A DNA stretch of 64,000 nt, from assembly GCA_963576565.1 (NCBI GenBank), contig OY755038.1:63219622-63283621 (forward strand). Direction: 5' to 3'. Positions 1 through 10,560 of the stretch are shown in pieces. The notes under the pieces are model-generated. The model had not been told where the DNA came from and did no database searches. It was given only the letters and a program-made list of their open reading frames with translations. Every line of letters starts with the position of its first letter. The stretch's first letter is position 1. The stretch comes from Aspidapion aeneum (Eukaryota > Arthropoda > Insecta > Coleoptera > Brentidae). Both the position numbers and the translations under genes were made by a program.

Positions 1-343
1 TAAATTGGATGTCTAGATATCTGTGTTTTATATAACAAAAACAGATTTTTCCTAGGGTCACAAATTAAAGCTGTCCTGGGCAGCTATCAACTTAGACTAA
101 GAAACCAATTTATATAGTTTTTTGTAGGCTGATTCAATCTCTACAAGATTTATTTTTGCAAGTTTTTTCAAAAACTTTTGTTTTTTGAGATAAAATTGTT
201 TAATTAAAAAAAGTCATTTTACTTTTATTAAACTACCCCTAATTCGACACCCTGTAGGGGTGTTATTTTTAAAACTATACACCAAATTAAAGCTGTAATC
301 GTGTACTCTTGAATGCGCCTATTACGGTTTATCAGCTTTTATT
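1..343. other. AT-rich noncoding stretch
   Basis: No reading frame, inverted repeat or recognisable element is visible here. The sequence is AT-rich with short homopolymer runs. Confidence 0.5.
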
Positions 344-1081
344 AGCTCACACATATACTATACTATAGTAGTGTGAGCTATGGTGATCCTAATTTTTTCG
401 AGAAAAAAAAAGTTGCTCCGATTTCAAAAATTTTTATATATCTTTGCGTTTCAGATGATTTTGAAACTTTTTTGTTGCGCCGTCTGTCTGTCTGTCTGTC
501 TGTCTGTATGTCTGTCTGTCTGTCTGTCTGTCTGTGTGTCTGTATGTCTGTCTGTAACGACCAACGCGCATAACTCAAAAACCGCTTGTCCGATTTTAAT
601 GAAATTTGGTACCCAGGCTGGGTTTTGGGTCGAGATGGTCCCATTTAAAAATGAACAAAATCCACCGAACACAAGCCAAATAAAAGGGTGGGGGTAGATT
701 TCAAAAATTAGAGTTTATGAAAAAATATGGCGTGTGTGATATCAAACGAAAGGTAATTGAGTCTGGAGTTAAACAAAATACATTTCAGTTTATTTAAAAA
801 AAAAGGGGGGGGGGTAAATTTCAAAAATTAGTGTTTAAGTGGAAATATGGCGTGTGTGATATCAAACGAAAGGTAATTGAGTCTGGAGTTAAACAAAATA
901 CATTTTAGTTTAAAAAAAAAGGGTGGGGGTAGATTTGAAAAATTAGAGTATAAGTCAAAACATGGCTTGTGTGGTATCAAACGAAAGGTAATTGAGTCTG
1001 GAGTTCAATAAAACATACTTCAGTTTTTAGTTATATTAGCTTTCACGTAGATACACTATAACTATAGTACCCAGTGTGAGC
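344..1081. repeat. Insect repeat with (CTGT)n tract and three ~117-bp tandem units
   Basis: A near-perfect palindrome beginning AGCTCACAC and ending GTGTGAGCT lies at 344-379. A (CTGT)n/(CTGTATGT) tract follows at 480-555. A stretch around 560-640 then resembles a widespread insect repeat in which a GTCTGTCTG tract is followed by CTCAAAAACCG and ATGAAATTTGG. Three direct repeats of about 117 bp follow (roughly 683-802, 803-912, 913-1030), each holding ATCAAACGAAAGGTAATTGA. A degraded palindromic flank ends GTGTGAGCT near 1081. Translations across the tract are low-complexity artefacts. This is probably a non-autonomous mobile element; its class is not clear. Confidence 0.6.
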
Positions 1082-2184
1082 TTAGGTGCTCATAGATTGG
1101 CAGAGTATTTTTTAAGGGTATGTTTTGCAGAAATTTAAAAAAAAATCATGTTTTAAGACCTAATTTAGGGGTTGAGACCCCACTACGGAGGCTTAAATTA
1201 TGTTTGAAAATGCTGAAAAATAGTGGATTAAAAAAAAACAAAATTAAACTATCCCGAGATTTCATTTTTAAAAAAACGCCACTCCTCACCCCCTTGGAGG
1301 GGGTGCACCGTGGGTTCTGCACAATATGCCAGGTCTCCACCATTTATGTTCTACGATTTTTTCTGTAAATTTTGACCTACTACACAATATTGTATCACAA
1401 ATAGGCAACCTGAAGCTAAAAACGGCCTTTTTCAAATCTGATTAATATGCGTCGGCGTCGGTCGCAAAGGGTTGTGTCCTATTCTACTGCGCGTATGCTA
1501 CATGACTACATGGTTTTTTGACATACATCTTAAAAATTTCTTATATATATATCTTCAAATTCGAAACTTTGGCAGTACATTTACTTAGGTTAGTTAATAA
1601 TAATGCTGGGTATTTTTAAAATTTTTGATATTTGAAAAAGTAAACCACTAGTAGATCCTCTTTGACACGACTACTATTTAATTAATATTGGATTGGTAGT
1701 TTTGAAGATTTTGCGGCTCGGACAGACATAAGTGACAATAATTATGATGTTCAAGTGTTTAAAATTCAGACTCAGACTCATTTTGGGTAAAATCAAAACC
1801 CTCAATGGAGACTATATATGTATAGGATTTAAAAAAAGGTTTTAAAATTCAAGAGTATCTACTTACTTTATTTTTCAAAATTTGTTTTGGGGAAAATAAA
1901 GCAAAACATTCAGTTTACTAAAAAATAAACGGCAAAATGTTTGTTTATTCGCAACGGCTAACAAACGCGTTAGCTATTAAAGTCGCAACGCATTAAAAAT
2001 ACCCCGAATTTCCAATACAATGGTTCCATTGTATTTTTTGCTTTATAGCAGCATTATTAAAATCAATTTTCGTAAAAAAGTTACAAAAAGGAGTTAATTT
2101 TACGAATTGGCAATGTGGGGTCTTTCAAAAAAAAAATTTTTTTTCCAAATTTTTGGTTACTGTCAGATCTGTCACAACTACATT
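1082..2184. other. AT-rich noncoding stretch
   Basis: No supported gene. A small GC-rich hairpin (stem CACCCCC/GGGGGTG) sits at 1289-1307; otherwise only A/T-rich unique-looking sequence is seen. Confidence 0.4.
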
Positions 2185-3200
2185 ATGAAAGTACTTCAAG
2201 TACAAGTATCAAGTACATTCAGATTTGTAAAAGTTTTTGAAGTACTAGGTACATTTTCTTTCCAATTGTACTTTAGTTACCGAGTACATTATAAAAGTAC
2301 TTGATTATCCTCAAGTTTTTAACTGAAGTACTTCAATTATTTAAGTTCTTGAACTGCTTGTACTTTAAATGCAGTTGAACACTATATTTTAAACTTTTAA
2401 GACCTAAAATATGGCAGTCTAAGTTTAAATAAAATTCAAAACTTTTTAAAAGAAGTTTGATTCAAAATTAGAATGTACCTAACAAAATAGAACTAAATAA
2501 ATGTAACTATACTAATTTATTCATAGCATCTTCGGAAATTATTAGATATTAAGATAATAAGTTTTTTGAGGTGCAATATCTAAAATTAAATAAATTTTCG
2601 GGTTCTATAAACCAACCTCCATCAAACGTAGAAATTACGTTTGCTGCACCGTGCGTATGTAGATCCCCAAAAATCGAGCAGGAATTGCAATATACTTGCA
2701 CTACTATACTACCGACACCCCTCAATGGATGGCATGCCTTTGCTGTAGTGGCTTTTCACACTGAAGTTGAATTTCACGTTCCATGAAGTAATGAAAGTGC
2801 GTGCAAATAATAAACCCTATAGGCATTATTCTTTGGATAAGTGTGTACCCAATATTACGATATTTTTGGGCGATTTATTAAGACGTACCTATGAATACCG
2901 AACTTCCCTGCCAGTTGATAAAAAACCCGATAGCTGGCAACCCTGAGGTTACTACTTGTCTTCTCATTATTCTTCAATTAAGAACATTTTATTGTACTTG
3001 AAGTACCTCAAATATTTCTGAAGTACATTTTAGTGTACTTGAAGTACTTTATTTGATTTATTACCATATACATTGTCAAAAGTACTTAAAGTATCAAGTA
3101 CAATTACTGGATTGTAGATGTACTTCTAGTACAGTACTTAAAGTACTTGTAAGTTGTTGAAGTACAATTTCAAGTATTGAACTTCAAGTACCTAACATCT
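2185..3200. repeat. Region with two clusters of AAGTACTT-type motifs
   Basis: Dense copies of AAGTACTT, AAGTACTTCAAGTAC and AAGTATCAAGTAC occur at about 2185-2370 and again at about 2990-3200. They flank about 600 bp of AT-rich sequence. Because the core motif is palindromic, orientation cannot be read from it. Clusters of short motifs near both ends are typical of the subterminal repeats of hAT-type elements, but no exact termini or target duplication are visible, so the class is inference. Confidence 0.4.
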
Positions 3201-3351
3201 CATACTGTTTAGAAAGAGATTTTTTTTAAATTAAATTTTACTTTAACTTTATTACAGTGGCTTGTACGGTAATATATTGGTTTCAAAAAGAAACTTAATA
3301 AGACACTCAAAAATACTTTAAACTATGTGTTTGCTGCGAAAGCACTAATAG

Positions 3352-3692
3352 TTATTTACCTAACAAGTGCGGAAAATAATACTTTACAGCACGCGACGGC
3401 AGGTGGCCGAACGACGCGGAGCGGCTTCGGTCAAGCCGTCAAGGGTGGTAAAGACACTTTCCGCGTGTGTTAGGTACAATATTTTACCTATATGAGTACT
3501 TTTTTTTTCAAAAAAATTGATTGTAATATATAAATATTACATTAGATGGAATTGAAATGTAAACAAATATTGAAGCTGTCTTATTGATGCGTTGCTAAGG
3601 TTTCTAAGTGGTGGGCGTGCGGTAAACTAACTTTACCGGTCAGTGAGTGGTAAAGTAATTACTTTACCACACGCCAGTAGGTAAAAAAGTAT
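3352..3692. mobile_element. Probable MITE with imperfect TIRs starting TTTACCTA
   Basis: The left end reads TTTACCTAACAAGTGCGG followed by a TACTTTAC block. The right end, read on the other strand, gives TTTACCTACTGGCGTGTGG followed by ATTACTTTAC. These form imperfect terminal inverted repeats about 35 bp long. The interior is more GC-rich than its surroundings and has no coding capacity. Length (~340 bp) and absence of an ORF fit a MITE. No clean target duplication was identified. Confidence 0.4.
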
Positions 3693-4189
3693 TTGGCATA
3701 TTTTTGTCCTGCAAAATAAACTATAGCCTAAAAGTAACTACTAACAATTAGATAAGTAGACCTAATGTCGAAGTTAAGTTGCCCTCCGAATTAGGTAAAA
3801 ATTATTCTAAATCAAAAGTCTTAGAAACTAAGATGAATGTTATATTAAAAACAATACTAAATTATAATTAACAACTTGGAAGGGAATATTTCGCATACAA
3901 ATATGTATAAACTAAAAGAACAATTTTATAACTAAACCATAACCTAAGTAGATAACAAAAGCAAATTGATAAGCAAGATAAAAACACTTGACAGGCATCT
4001 ACGAATTAGATTTTTGTCGTGTTCTGCTAACAGTTTTATCTCTTTACCCTTGATTTATAAGTTGTGGTTCACGGTCACGGTTCACAGTTCGTAGATGGCA
4101 TTTTAGGATTTGTAGGCTGCTGTCTTCCGTTCGCAACCGTTCCGTAACAATAACCTAAAAATGTTTTGTTTTTCACAGTTTTGTTTAAA

Positions 4190-4509
4190 ATGGAGCTTGT
4201 AACCTTTTCCGATGAAAATAATTTAAAGAAAAATAAAAGAATAAACCAACTAAGTATGACGTACGTGGCCGACTACAATTCTATAACGGTAAATGATAAA
4301 AATCTCAAACTTTTGCAAACGACAAAGCCGAACTATAGGCCAAGTTTACCGAACGGCAAGGTATACATCTTTAGTTATGCATAGAAAACTTACAACGCAC
4401 TTCAAGCAAATTCAAAACATTATTTTTCACACAGGAATTATCGATTCTGGCTTCTTTATTATGTCAGAACTCGAATAACAGTAAAAGCTCTATTTATGGA
4501 TGGCTCTGA
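4190..4509 (+). CDS. Candidate small two-exon host gene (weak model)
   Basis: An ATG in good insect context (AAAATGG) opens 57 codons at 4190-4360, ending at AAG followed by the donor GTATAC. A 74-bp putative intron (4361-4434) ends in a pyrimidine-rich acceptor, TTTTTCACACAG. The second segment, 4435-4509, stays in frame for 24 codons to TGA. A further acceptor-like TTTTTCACAG sits at 4169-4178, just upstream of the ATG, so a 5' untranslated exon is possible. The 81-residue product matches no family I recognise, and its last codons fall inside a possible pogo-like repeat (4479-4664). Base composition upstream (3990-4150) is less AT-biased than its surroundings, which is why I list it. It could equally be chance. 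Confidence 0.22.
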
Positions 4510-4664
4510 TAAGCGGACAATTCACACATCTTGAAAATATTGCTGGACACGAAGTTTTGAATATCGCTATTTAATCTTTTTCAAAAGCGTACAGTTCGTA
4601 AAAGCGGACAAAAATGTTGGAAAGGTCGAGTTTCATTTAGTTTTCCGATAGGTACTCGAGGCTG
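4479..4664. mobile_element. Possible pogo/Tigger-like MITE
   Basis: The left end reads CAGTAAAAGCTC and the right end on the opposite strand reads CAGCCTCGAG. Both resemble the CAG...CTC start of pogo/Tigger-type termini. AAAGCGGACA-like words recur inside. It is 186 bp long with no ORF. A TA target duplication is not evident, so the call is tentative. Confidence 0.3.
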
Positions 4665-4699
4665 ATTTTTAAAAAAATATTTATTTTTGTCTTTTTTAT

Positions 4700-5205
4700 C
4701 TGTAACAAACACTTTTTAGTTTTTAAGAAGCAGATTCAAAAACCTTAGAGATTTAAAACTGGCAAATCAACTGCTTAAATATGGATCAGAGAAACTTCAA
4801 AAGAATCTCACATATATTATCAATCAATGCATAAATGGACATCCAGTAACTAATGATTGCAAAATTGCATTCATATTCTCATTACATAAAAAAGGAAAGA
4901 AGCTGGATTGCAACAATTACAGAAGAATTTCAGTAACCAGTACTCTAAGTAGTTGTACGGTAGGATTCTAAGAGATCTAATAGAGAATGATTTTTTTGAA
5001 CAAGAAGAATAAGAAGTAGAAGAAAAGCATAGTGGGTTTCGTACAGATAGATCTTGTAGTGATAATGTTTATTAGCTTAAACAAGTAATTGAGAAAAGGT
5101 GTGCCAGAAATCTAGAGACTCATTAACTTTGTGGACCTACAAAAAGCATAGGTGTCGGACAACGTAGAAAAACGTTCTAAACCGACATAGTAGTAGTACA
5201 ATCAA
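4700..5205 (+). pseudogene. RTE-like LINE remnant: partial RT and 3' end
   Basis: In plus-strand frames broken by several stops, the sequence encodes reverse-transcriptase blocks: a HKKGKK-DCNNYR-ISVTST block (4880-4950), then GRILRDLIENDF, a GFRT-RSCSDN block and LKQVIEKRCARNLETH. The same blocks occur in the copies at 57120-58815 and 58889-62070. After a block corresponding to VDLQKA the copy jumps directly to the family's 3' end (GGTGTCGGACAACGTAGA, then AAACCGACATAGTAGTAGTA), so it is internally deleted. It ends in a short (TAG)n tail. RT catalytic motifs are missing. Dead fragment. Confidence 0.75.
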
Positions 5206-6000
5206 CACTAAAACGAATTTTTTTACTAGACCCCATTCTGTGAAGCGTTGACAAAAATGGGAAAATGGCACAGCGATGGCTTCGCGCTCCGCTGGAAAAA
5301 TTGACCTTTTGTTGGAAAATTTTGGGGGAAATTAGGACCTAATTAATATCGGGTCCCTTTCAAAGGCAATAAATTGGGTGTATTATTGTGACGTTTATGC
5401 TTAATTACCCAATATAAGGGAAGTCAAGCGAGCAATACACAAATTGAGTTTTGAAATAAAGGATTTATTTTCCAGAATTTGTTTAAAAGCAGAGTTTTTA
5501 AAATTTGCGGTGCTACTGAAAATCCAGGATTTTATTTTGGTCTAAACCTAGTTCGACATCAAAGCGGCATGGTTTTTATTGTATATTCATACTCGCTTTT
5601 ATCAGATCGCTATAAAAATATTTTAGGTGTCTACTAAAAGCTTTCTGGATTTTACTGTTTTTTTTAAGGCGAAGAATTTTTTAAAAACTATGGCATATTT
5701 AATTTAATGAAATTTTTTTATAATTTTTGCAAAAAATATGTTTTCTGAATCAAACTAATTTTTTGAATAATTGTCATTGTAAAAACAAATGGTTAAGATA
5801 TTAAAATACAAAAAAATATATGACTTGTAGTTTTTTCCACTGGTTTTCAAAATGCCATGGTTCATTTTTTAATTGGTGCATTTAAATGGCCCCTACCTCC
5901 AGCGTGTTATTATTTGATTTTTTGGAAACAAACAAAAAAAACTCGTAAAAAAAATTTGTTTACAAGCTTTCTGTCTGTTGCAATAAATTTTTGGTCGGAC
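5206..6000. other. AT-rich noncoding stretch
   Basis: No gene or clear element. The sequence is AT-rich with T-runs. Confidence 0.4.
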
Positions 6001-6479
6001 CCCAGGGGATTTATTCTGTAAATGCTCCCCTGGGAGTGAATTTTCTCTTCAATTCACCGTTACCACTGGTCCGTTTATAGTGTATGACTTTAAACTGACG
6101 CGGAGGGGATCATTTTCAAGAGAACATTTGACATAACCTGCTCTCCAGCTTTGCAATAGGAGAACCCTAGGGGGTTTATTCTGTAAATGCTCCACTGGGA
6201 GTAAATTTTCTCTTCAATTCACCGTTACCATTGGTCAATTTATAGTGCATGACTTTAAACTGACGCGGAAGGGATTATTTTCAAGAGAACATTTGGTACA
6301 TAACCTGCTCTCCTGCTTTGCAATACGAGAACTTTGAAGTGAGATGTATTATTAAAAATATTCACGAAAAATGTCAATACTATCAAATTTGTGTCATATA
6401 ACTGATATTGACCAATGGTAACCGTGAATTTAAGAGAAAATTTATTTCCTAGGGAGCATTTGAAGAATAAACCCCCAGG
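6001..6479. mobile_element. Foldback-type non-autonomous element
   Basis: Two direct units of about 165 bp (6001-6164 and 6165-6331) each start with CCC-AGGGG-TTTATTCTG and share GACTTTAAACTGACGCGGA and AACCTGCTCTCC. The right end (about 6410-6479) is an inverted copy of the first ~70 bp of the unit: it reads ATTGACCAATGGTAACCGTG and ends GAATAAACCCCCAGG. Inverted termini with an internally duplicated left arm fit a foldback element or a MITE with tandem arms. No ORF. Confidence 0.6.
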
Positions 6480-6544
6480 AAGGAGGCCTCAAATATAGTT
6501 TTTACCCTCCTAGTTCGCGTAGGTAAATTAGTGTACAACACTAA

Positions 6545-6735
6545 ATAACTGATTAGATTTTGGTCAACAATAATGATAACGACAGTTTTTTGACAGTTGA
6601 AATTTTTTTAAATGTTACCTTTTTAACGGAGCATCGCATCAATATGCGGTTTTCAAGGCTGATAAGCATGGATTTAACTTGGAGTGTGCTAATGGGTTAG
6701 GAAGGTATTACATCCGTCATGGAAATTTATTTTTA
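6545..6735 (+). repeat. Dispersed repeat, copy 1 (second copy at 17020-17285)
   Basis: This segment shares ordered blocks with 17020-17285: AGATTTTGGTC, AGTTTTTTGACA, TTTTTAACGGAGCATC followed by AATATGCGG, and AAATCCGTCATGGA-like words. Both copies are in the same orientation and noncoding. Confidence 0.6.
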
Positions 6736-6899
6736 GATGGAATGACACAGCTTACAGTACGTACCTTGTTTGAGTGCCTATTAAAAAATAAAACCAGCAA
6801 AATATTTTTTTTCATACATGAATGAAAAACATGCAACAACTTATTTTTATCATTTATTACTTGTAGCACGTCATTTTAAAGCTTATGATAAACAAAAAA

Positions 6900-7515
6900 A
6901 CAACTGTATAGTTTACAATATGTCTTGGATTAGATTCGAGATATGTAATTTATCATGGAATTTTTAGAAGCAGCGACCCTTATTTAGTATAAATTGATAT
7001 ACGGGGCAACATTAGTTCTGTCAAACAAGAAAAATAAAGAACTTTTTTATGTATAGTTAGGCCGCCATCTTAAATGTTAAATTTTAAGTTGTAACTTTTT
7101 ATAAATACTTTGGGTCACTCTTAATAAAATCCAAATATTTTTTTGTAAAAATCAAATTTTGTCTATAGGTTATGAAGGTTTTTTTTATTTTTGATATATT
7201 ACGCTTATATTTTGTATATGCTGAGCAACAATCTTTTTATGGCAAGTTTAAGGAAATGGTTATTAGCTTTAATATTTGGTATGAAAAATAAATATCGCAC
7301 AAAAATTAAAGGAAATATTGAAAAAAATTTTTTTTTTGAAATGTAGGCGCCATTTTGTTTTGAAGTGATAGGTTTCAATTTTTTTTACAGTTTAAAATTA
7401 AGTTGGTCCCGCCTACAGTGAATCCATCGCAAGAAATTTTTCCTAAAACAGGGAACTCTTATTTTTCTTAAATTTGTCAGCCGCCATCTTGAATTCTGCA
7501 GCTTTTTGTAGCTTT
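6900..7515 (+). repeat. CCGCCATCTT dispersed repeat, copy 1
   Basis: This ~600-bp noncoding repeat matches the reverse complement of 55365-55960 over its length. Shared blocks include AGTATAAATTGATATA, TGTCAAACAAG, GGCCGCCATCTTAAA-GTTAAA, TAACTTTTTATAAAT, GCCATTTTGTTTTGAAGTGA and AGCCGCCATCTTG-ATTCTG. The motif (C)CGCCATCTTG recurs within the unit. Its type is unknown. Confidence 0.65.
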
Positions 7516-9425
7516 TTTTTTACAAATTTACTCTACTTGAATGTGAATTGTTGTGGGAGTGTGGTTTTAAGTAGTCGAATTCATTAAAATAACGAATGTA
7601 ACTAAACCTACACATATTTTGAGGTAAGTTTATGAAGAATTTTAATTAATATTTTATAACAAGGGAATCTAATTACGATTTTTATAGTATGTATTTTAAC
7701 CACTAACTACATAAGTCTCTATCACGTCTAATTTTTCCTAAAATTTTAACCTAAACGTTAAACTTAATTTAGTACCTTACACTTGTAAAGTCAATAAAAC
7801 CCCTCATAAAACGCATCGCCTTTTTTTGCTCCAAAGGACTAGATGGATTTTGCTCAAGAGGCCTTTCAAAAAATTAATAAAGTTTAAGTATACTATTTAC
7901 CCGAAAATTTAGTGCCTTCCTTCTAACAAAAGTCGCCGCTTTTGCAAAATCTCTCCAGCTAAAGTTTCGCTTTAATAAGACCCGATTCGACAGTTGGGGG
8001 CCAGTTTGAAATATTGTTATTGCGTCCAACAAAAAAGAAAAAAAGGGCTGGAATTGTGTGTTGGAAAAATATTATGTGATATCATTGGTGTACCCAACAT
8101 TTAGATATCACAGCTAATAACTAATTTAATAAAATATATTATTTGTCATCAAGATATTTTAAAGTTCTTACATGAACTTCTTGTAGTCTGCGTCAGGTAG
8201 AGTTTCCAATTTTTTTTCGAAATTGACATACCACAGTCGAGTTATACATATAATTTTTTTATTTTCCTTTAGTATAGGACCAAAGGACTTATATTAAAAT
8301 ATCATAGCTGATCTTACAGTGGCATGCATACAATGTAGGCAAAAAGGCGTTTTTTTCATATCATCACATTTTAAGTAGCTTACCTCACGACATATTTACC
8401 AAAAGTATTCATAATAAGCATTTTTAAAGATTGTATAAGACATATTTCCATTAATTGCATATAATGCATTTCTCATCTTATATTTTTGAATGGGTGGTCC
8501 ATATGACTTTTGTGAAGGGGGCGTGATTTATTTCTATTACCGTTAATAAAAAATAAAAGGATGCGCCTTTTTAGATTCTGAAAAGACGTTGTATTCTGTA
8601 GATCTCTTGTACTGTAAGAACGAGAGAGACAGAACAAGCAGGCATTCCGCTTTGTTCGCGTCCCATGCACACAAATAACCTAGTGTTCCTTGCATGCGTG
8701 TGCCATGCTTGGTTAAAGTAAATTTAGCCCACTATGGAGAAAGTCTGATTAAATAGCAAATGTTTAGTTTTTTCAGAAAGCAGTAAATGCATTATCGAAT
8801 ATTTACAACCAATAAAGTAAATTACCTACTGCTTTTTATTGGTGAATTTGAGCGCCAAATATAAAATAATTTAAAATTAAGTGGTATTTTAGTTATTTTC
8901 CTAGTTACTACCTCTTTTCATATTTGGGCAAAATCATCTCGATTTTATGATGACTATAATAATTTTTTTACATACTAACTACTTTTTACAACAGATCACA
9001 AGATTATCAGAACAAAAAGCTGCATTGATAGCAATCTCGAAATAAAAAGAAAAATAATAAGAATGAACAATTCGACGTGAATAAACTTACACAAAATATA
9101 GAAATATGAATATAGATGAAATATAGAAAATATAGATGAACTAAATAATACGCTGATAAGAGCTATTACCAAAATACGAAAATATATCGCACAAAAGATA
9201 AAAACAGAGAAAATTTTATATCGGAAGAGATAAAGAAACCAAATTAAGAGAGAAAAAGAGCATCGATAGAATACACAGAAGTAAATAAAGCTATAAAGAA
9301 AATGATAAAAGAAAATAAAAGGGAGACCCAAGAAATGAAAGTTGAAAGTTATAGAAAATAAAAAAAATATGAAATCTCTAAAAAGAAGTAAATCATTCAT
9401 CAGATCAATATGTGCTTTTAAAAAA
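7516..9425. other. Noncoding, no clear element
   Basis: AT-rich sequence without a supported gene. Short frames on the minus strand near 8996-9400 translate to low-complexity Phe/Ile-rich strings and are not convincing. Confidence 0.4.
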
Positions 9426-9429
9426 ATCT

Positions 9430-9980
9430 AAGCTGTAATGAATTAAGGCTGTTTTATCTCAATGCAAAATCTCTTACAAACAAAACAGATAGGGTTGAGT
9501 TGTTACTAAATCAAATTAATCCCATTGATTTATTAATGGTAACTGAAAAATGGGTAAATTAATTTGAGCAAAAATATTCCAATATTCAACAAAACAAAGC
9601 TGTCTTTGTCTCTTGAAATAAAACGGGGGATGGGGGAATTGCGAAACATTTTTATAAAGAAAAGAATAAGTTTTAAAGTCATTACTGGAGTATAAAAAAT
9701 ACATAACAGCTCTGTACCGTCCCAGCAGCAAAGCAGCAGATAAAAATACAGTCATGAAAATCCTACAAAAACATATTTCCAGTAGTGGCATTGACGATAA
9801 ATTTTTATTAGGAGACTTCAATATCGAATAATTTCAAAAAGACAACAATATTTAACCGTTTCATGGACTCTCTAATGGTTTTAAAGCTCTCAATGCAGAA
9901 ATCTCCACCAGTCCAAAAACAGTTAGAATAATTGACCATGTTTTCACCAAAAATTTTTCCATCACTCCGTTTAAGTAGTC
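9430..9980 (+). pseudogene. Jockey/CR1-like LINE endonuclease remnant
   Basis: Broken plus-strand frames encode blocks of an APE-type endonuclease as found in jockey/CR1 LINEs. A LRLFYLNAKSLTNKTDRVELLL block is at 9440-9510, followed by INPIDLLMVTEKW (9515-9555), an ITALYRPSSK block near 9705-9730, DDKFLLGDFNIE at 9795-9830 and an IIDHVFTKNFSIT block near 9930-9970. Their order is that of the domain. Stops and frameshifts make it non-functional. The RT piece at 13430-14640, on the same strand, could belong to the same or a related element. Confidence 0.7.
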
Positions 9981-10189
9981 ACTTAAAAATTTTACAGTGA
10001 TAATAAAAGCAGTATATATAAAATAAAATTTAAAAAGTTGTTTAAGATGCAGTTAAAAATGATCTCAAAAGATCGGAATCTATATACTCCTTAGACCAGA
10101 CTGTTAATTAGAATTATAAACCTATCAACAACTGCTCTTATAGAAACACAACGTATGTTGTGGCCTGAGCAGCTTCAGTAAATTAAGCT

Positions 10190-10560
10190 ACATATTAGAA
10201 AATATAAAATTTCCGCGGTACTTCAGAATTAAACATGGATAAGGTAAAAAAGCCCAAAGATCAATGGCAAGACAAATTTTATATGTAAAGCCAACAGGTA
10301 GAAAAAGGAATGAATGGATAAGAAATAAAACAAAAGTAAAGGATATAAAAGGAGAGGTTGCAAAATTAAAATGGAAAGTTGCCGGTTATAATATCAGAAA
10401 AAAAATTGTCAAATAAAATCAAGTAGGCGAAGACTTCAAATGAAATGGGCGGACGATTTGGAGAAACATGCGGGAACTAGCACGATGAAAGACAGAGAAG
10501 AGTGCAATATATTGGGGGAGGCCTACGTCCGAAGATGGATCCAAGAACTCTAAATAGATA
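10190..10560 (+). pseudogene. LINE 3'-end remnant (C-terminal tail block)
   Basis: A plus-strand frame contains MKWADDLEKHAGTSTMKDRE followed by GEAYVRRWIQEL and a stop at about 10550. This is the usual C-terminal signature of insect RTE/R1-type LINE polyproteins (R-W-DDI...AG...DR...GEAYVQ-W). Upstream is a lysine-rich stretch with stops. No RT core is present. Truncated and dead. Confidence 0.6.

Noticed and set aside
480..560. Predicted Ser/Cys/Val-repeat proteins over the (CTGT)n tract
   Set aside because: Low-complexity translation of a microsatellite, possible on both strands and in more than one frame.
2571..2786. 71-codon frame as a gene
   Set aside because: It sits between the AAGTACTT clusters, with no recognisable domain or splice context.
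8996..9400. 134-codon minus-strand frame as a membrane protein
   Set aside because: Phe/Ile-rich composition is what A-rich plus-strand DNA gives on the other strand; no domain or support.
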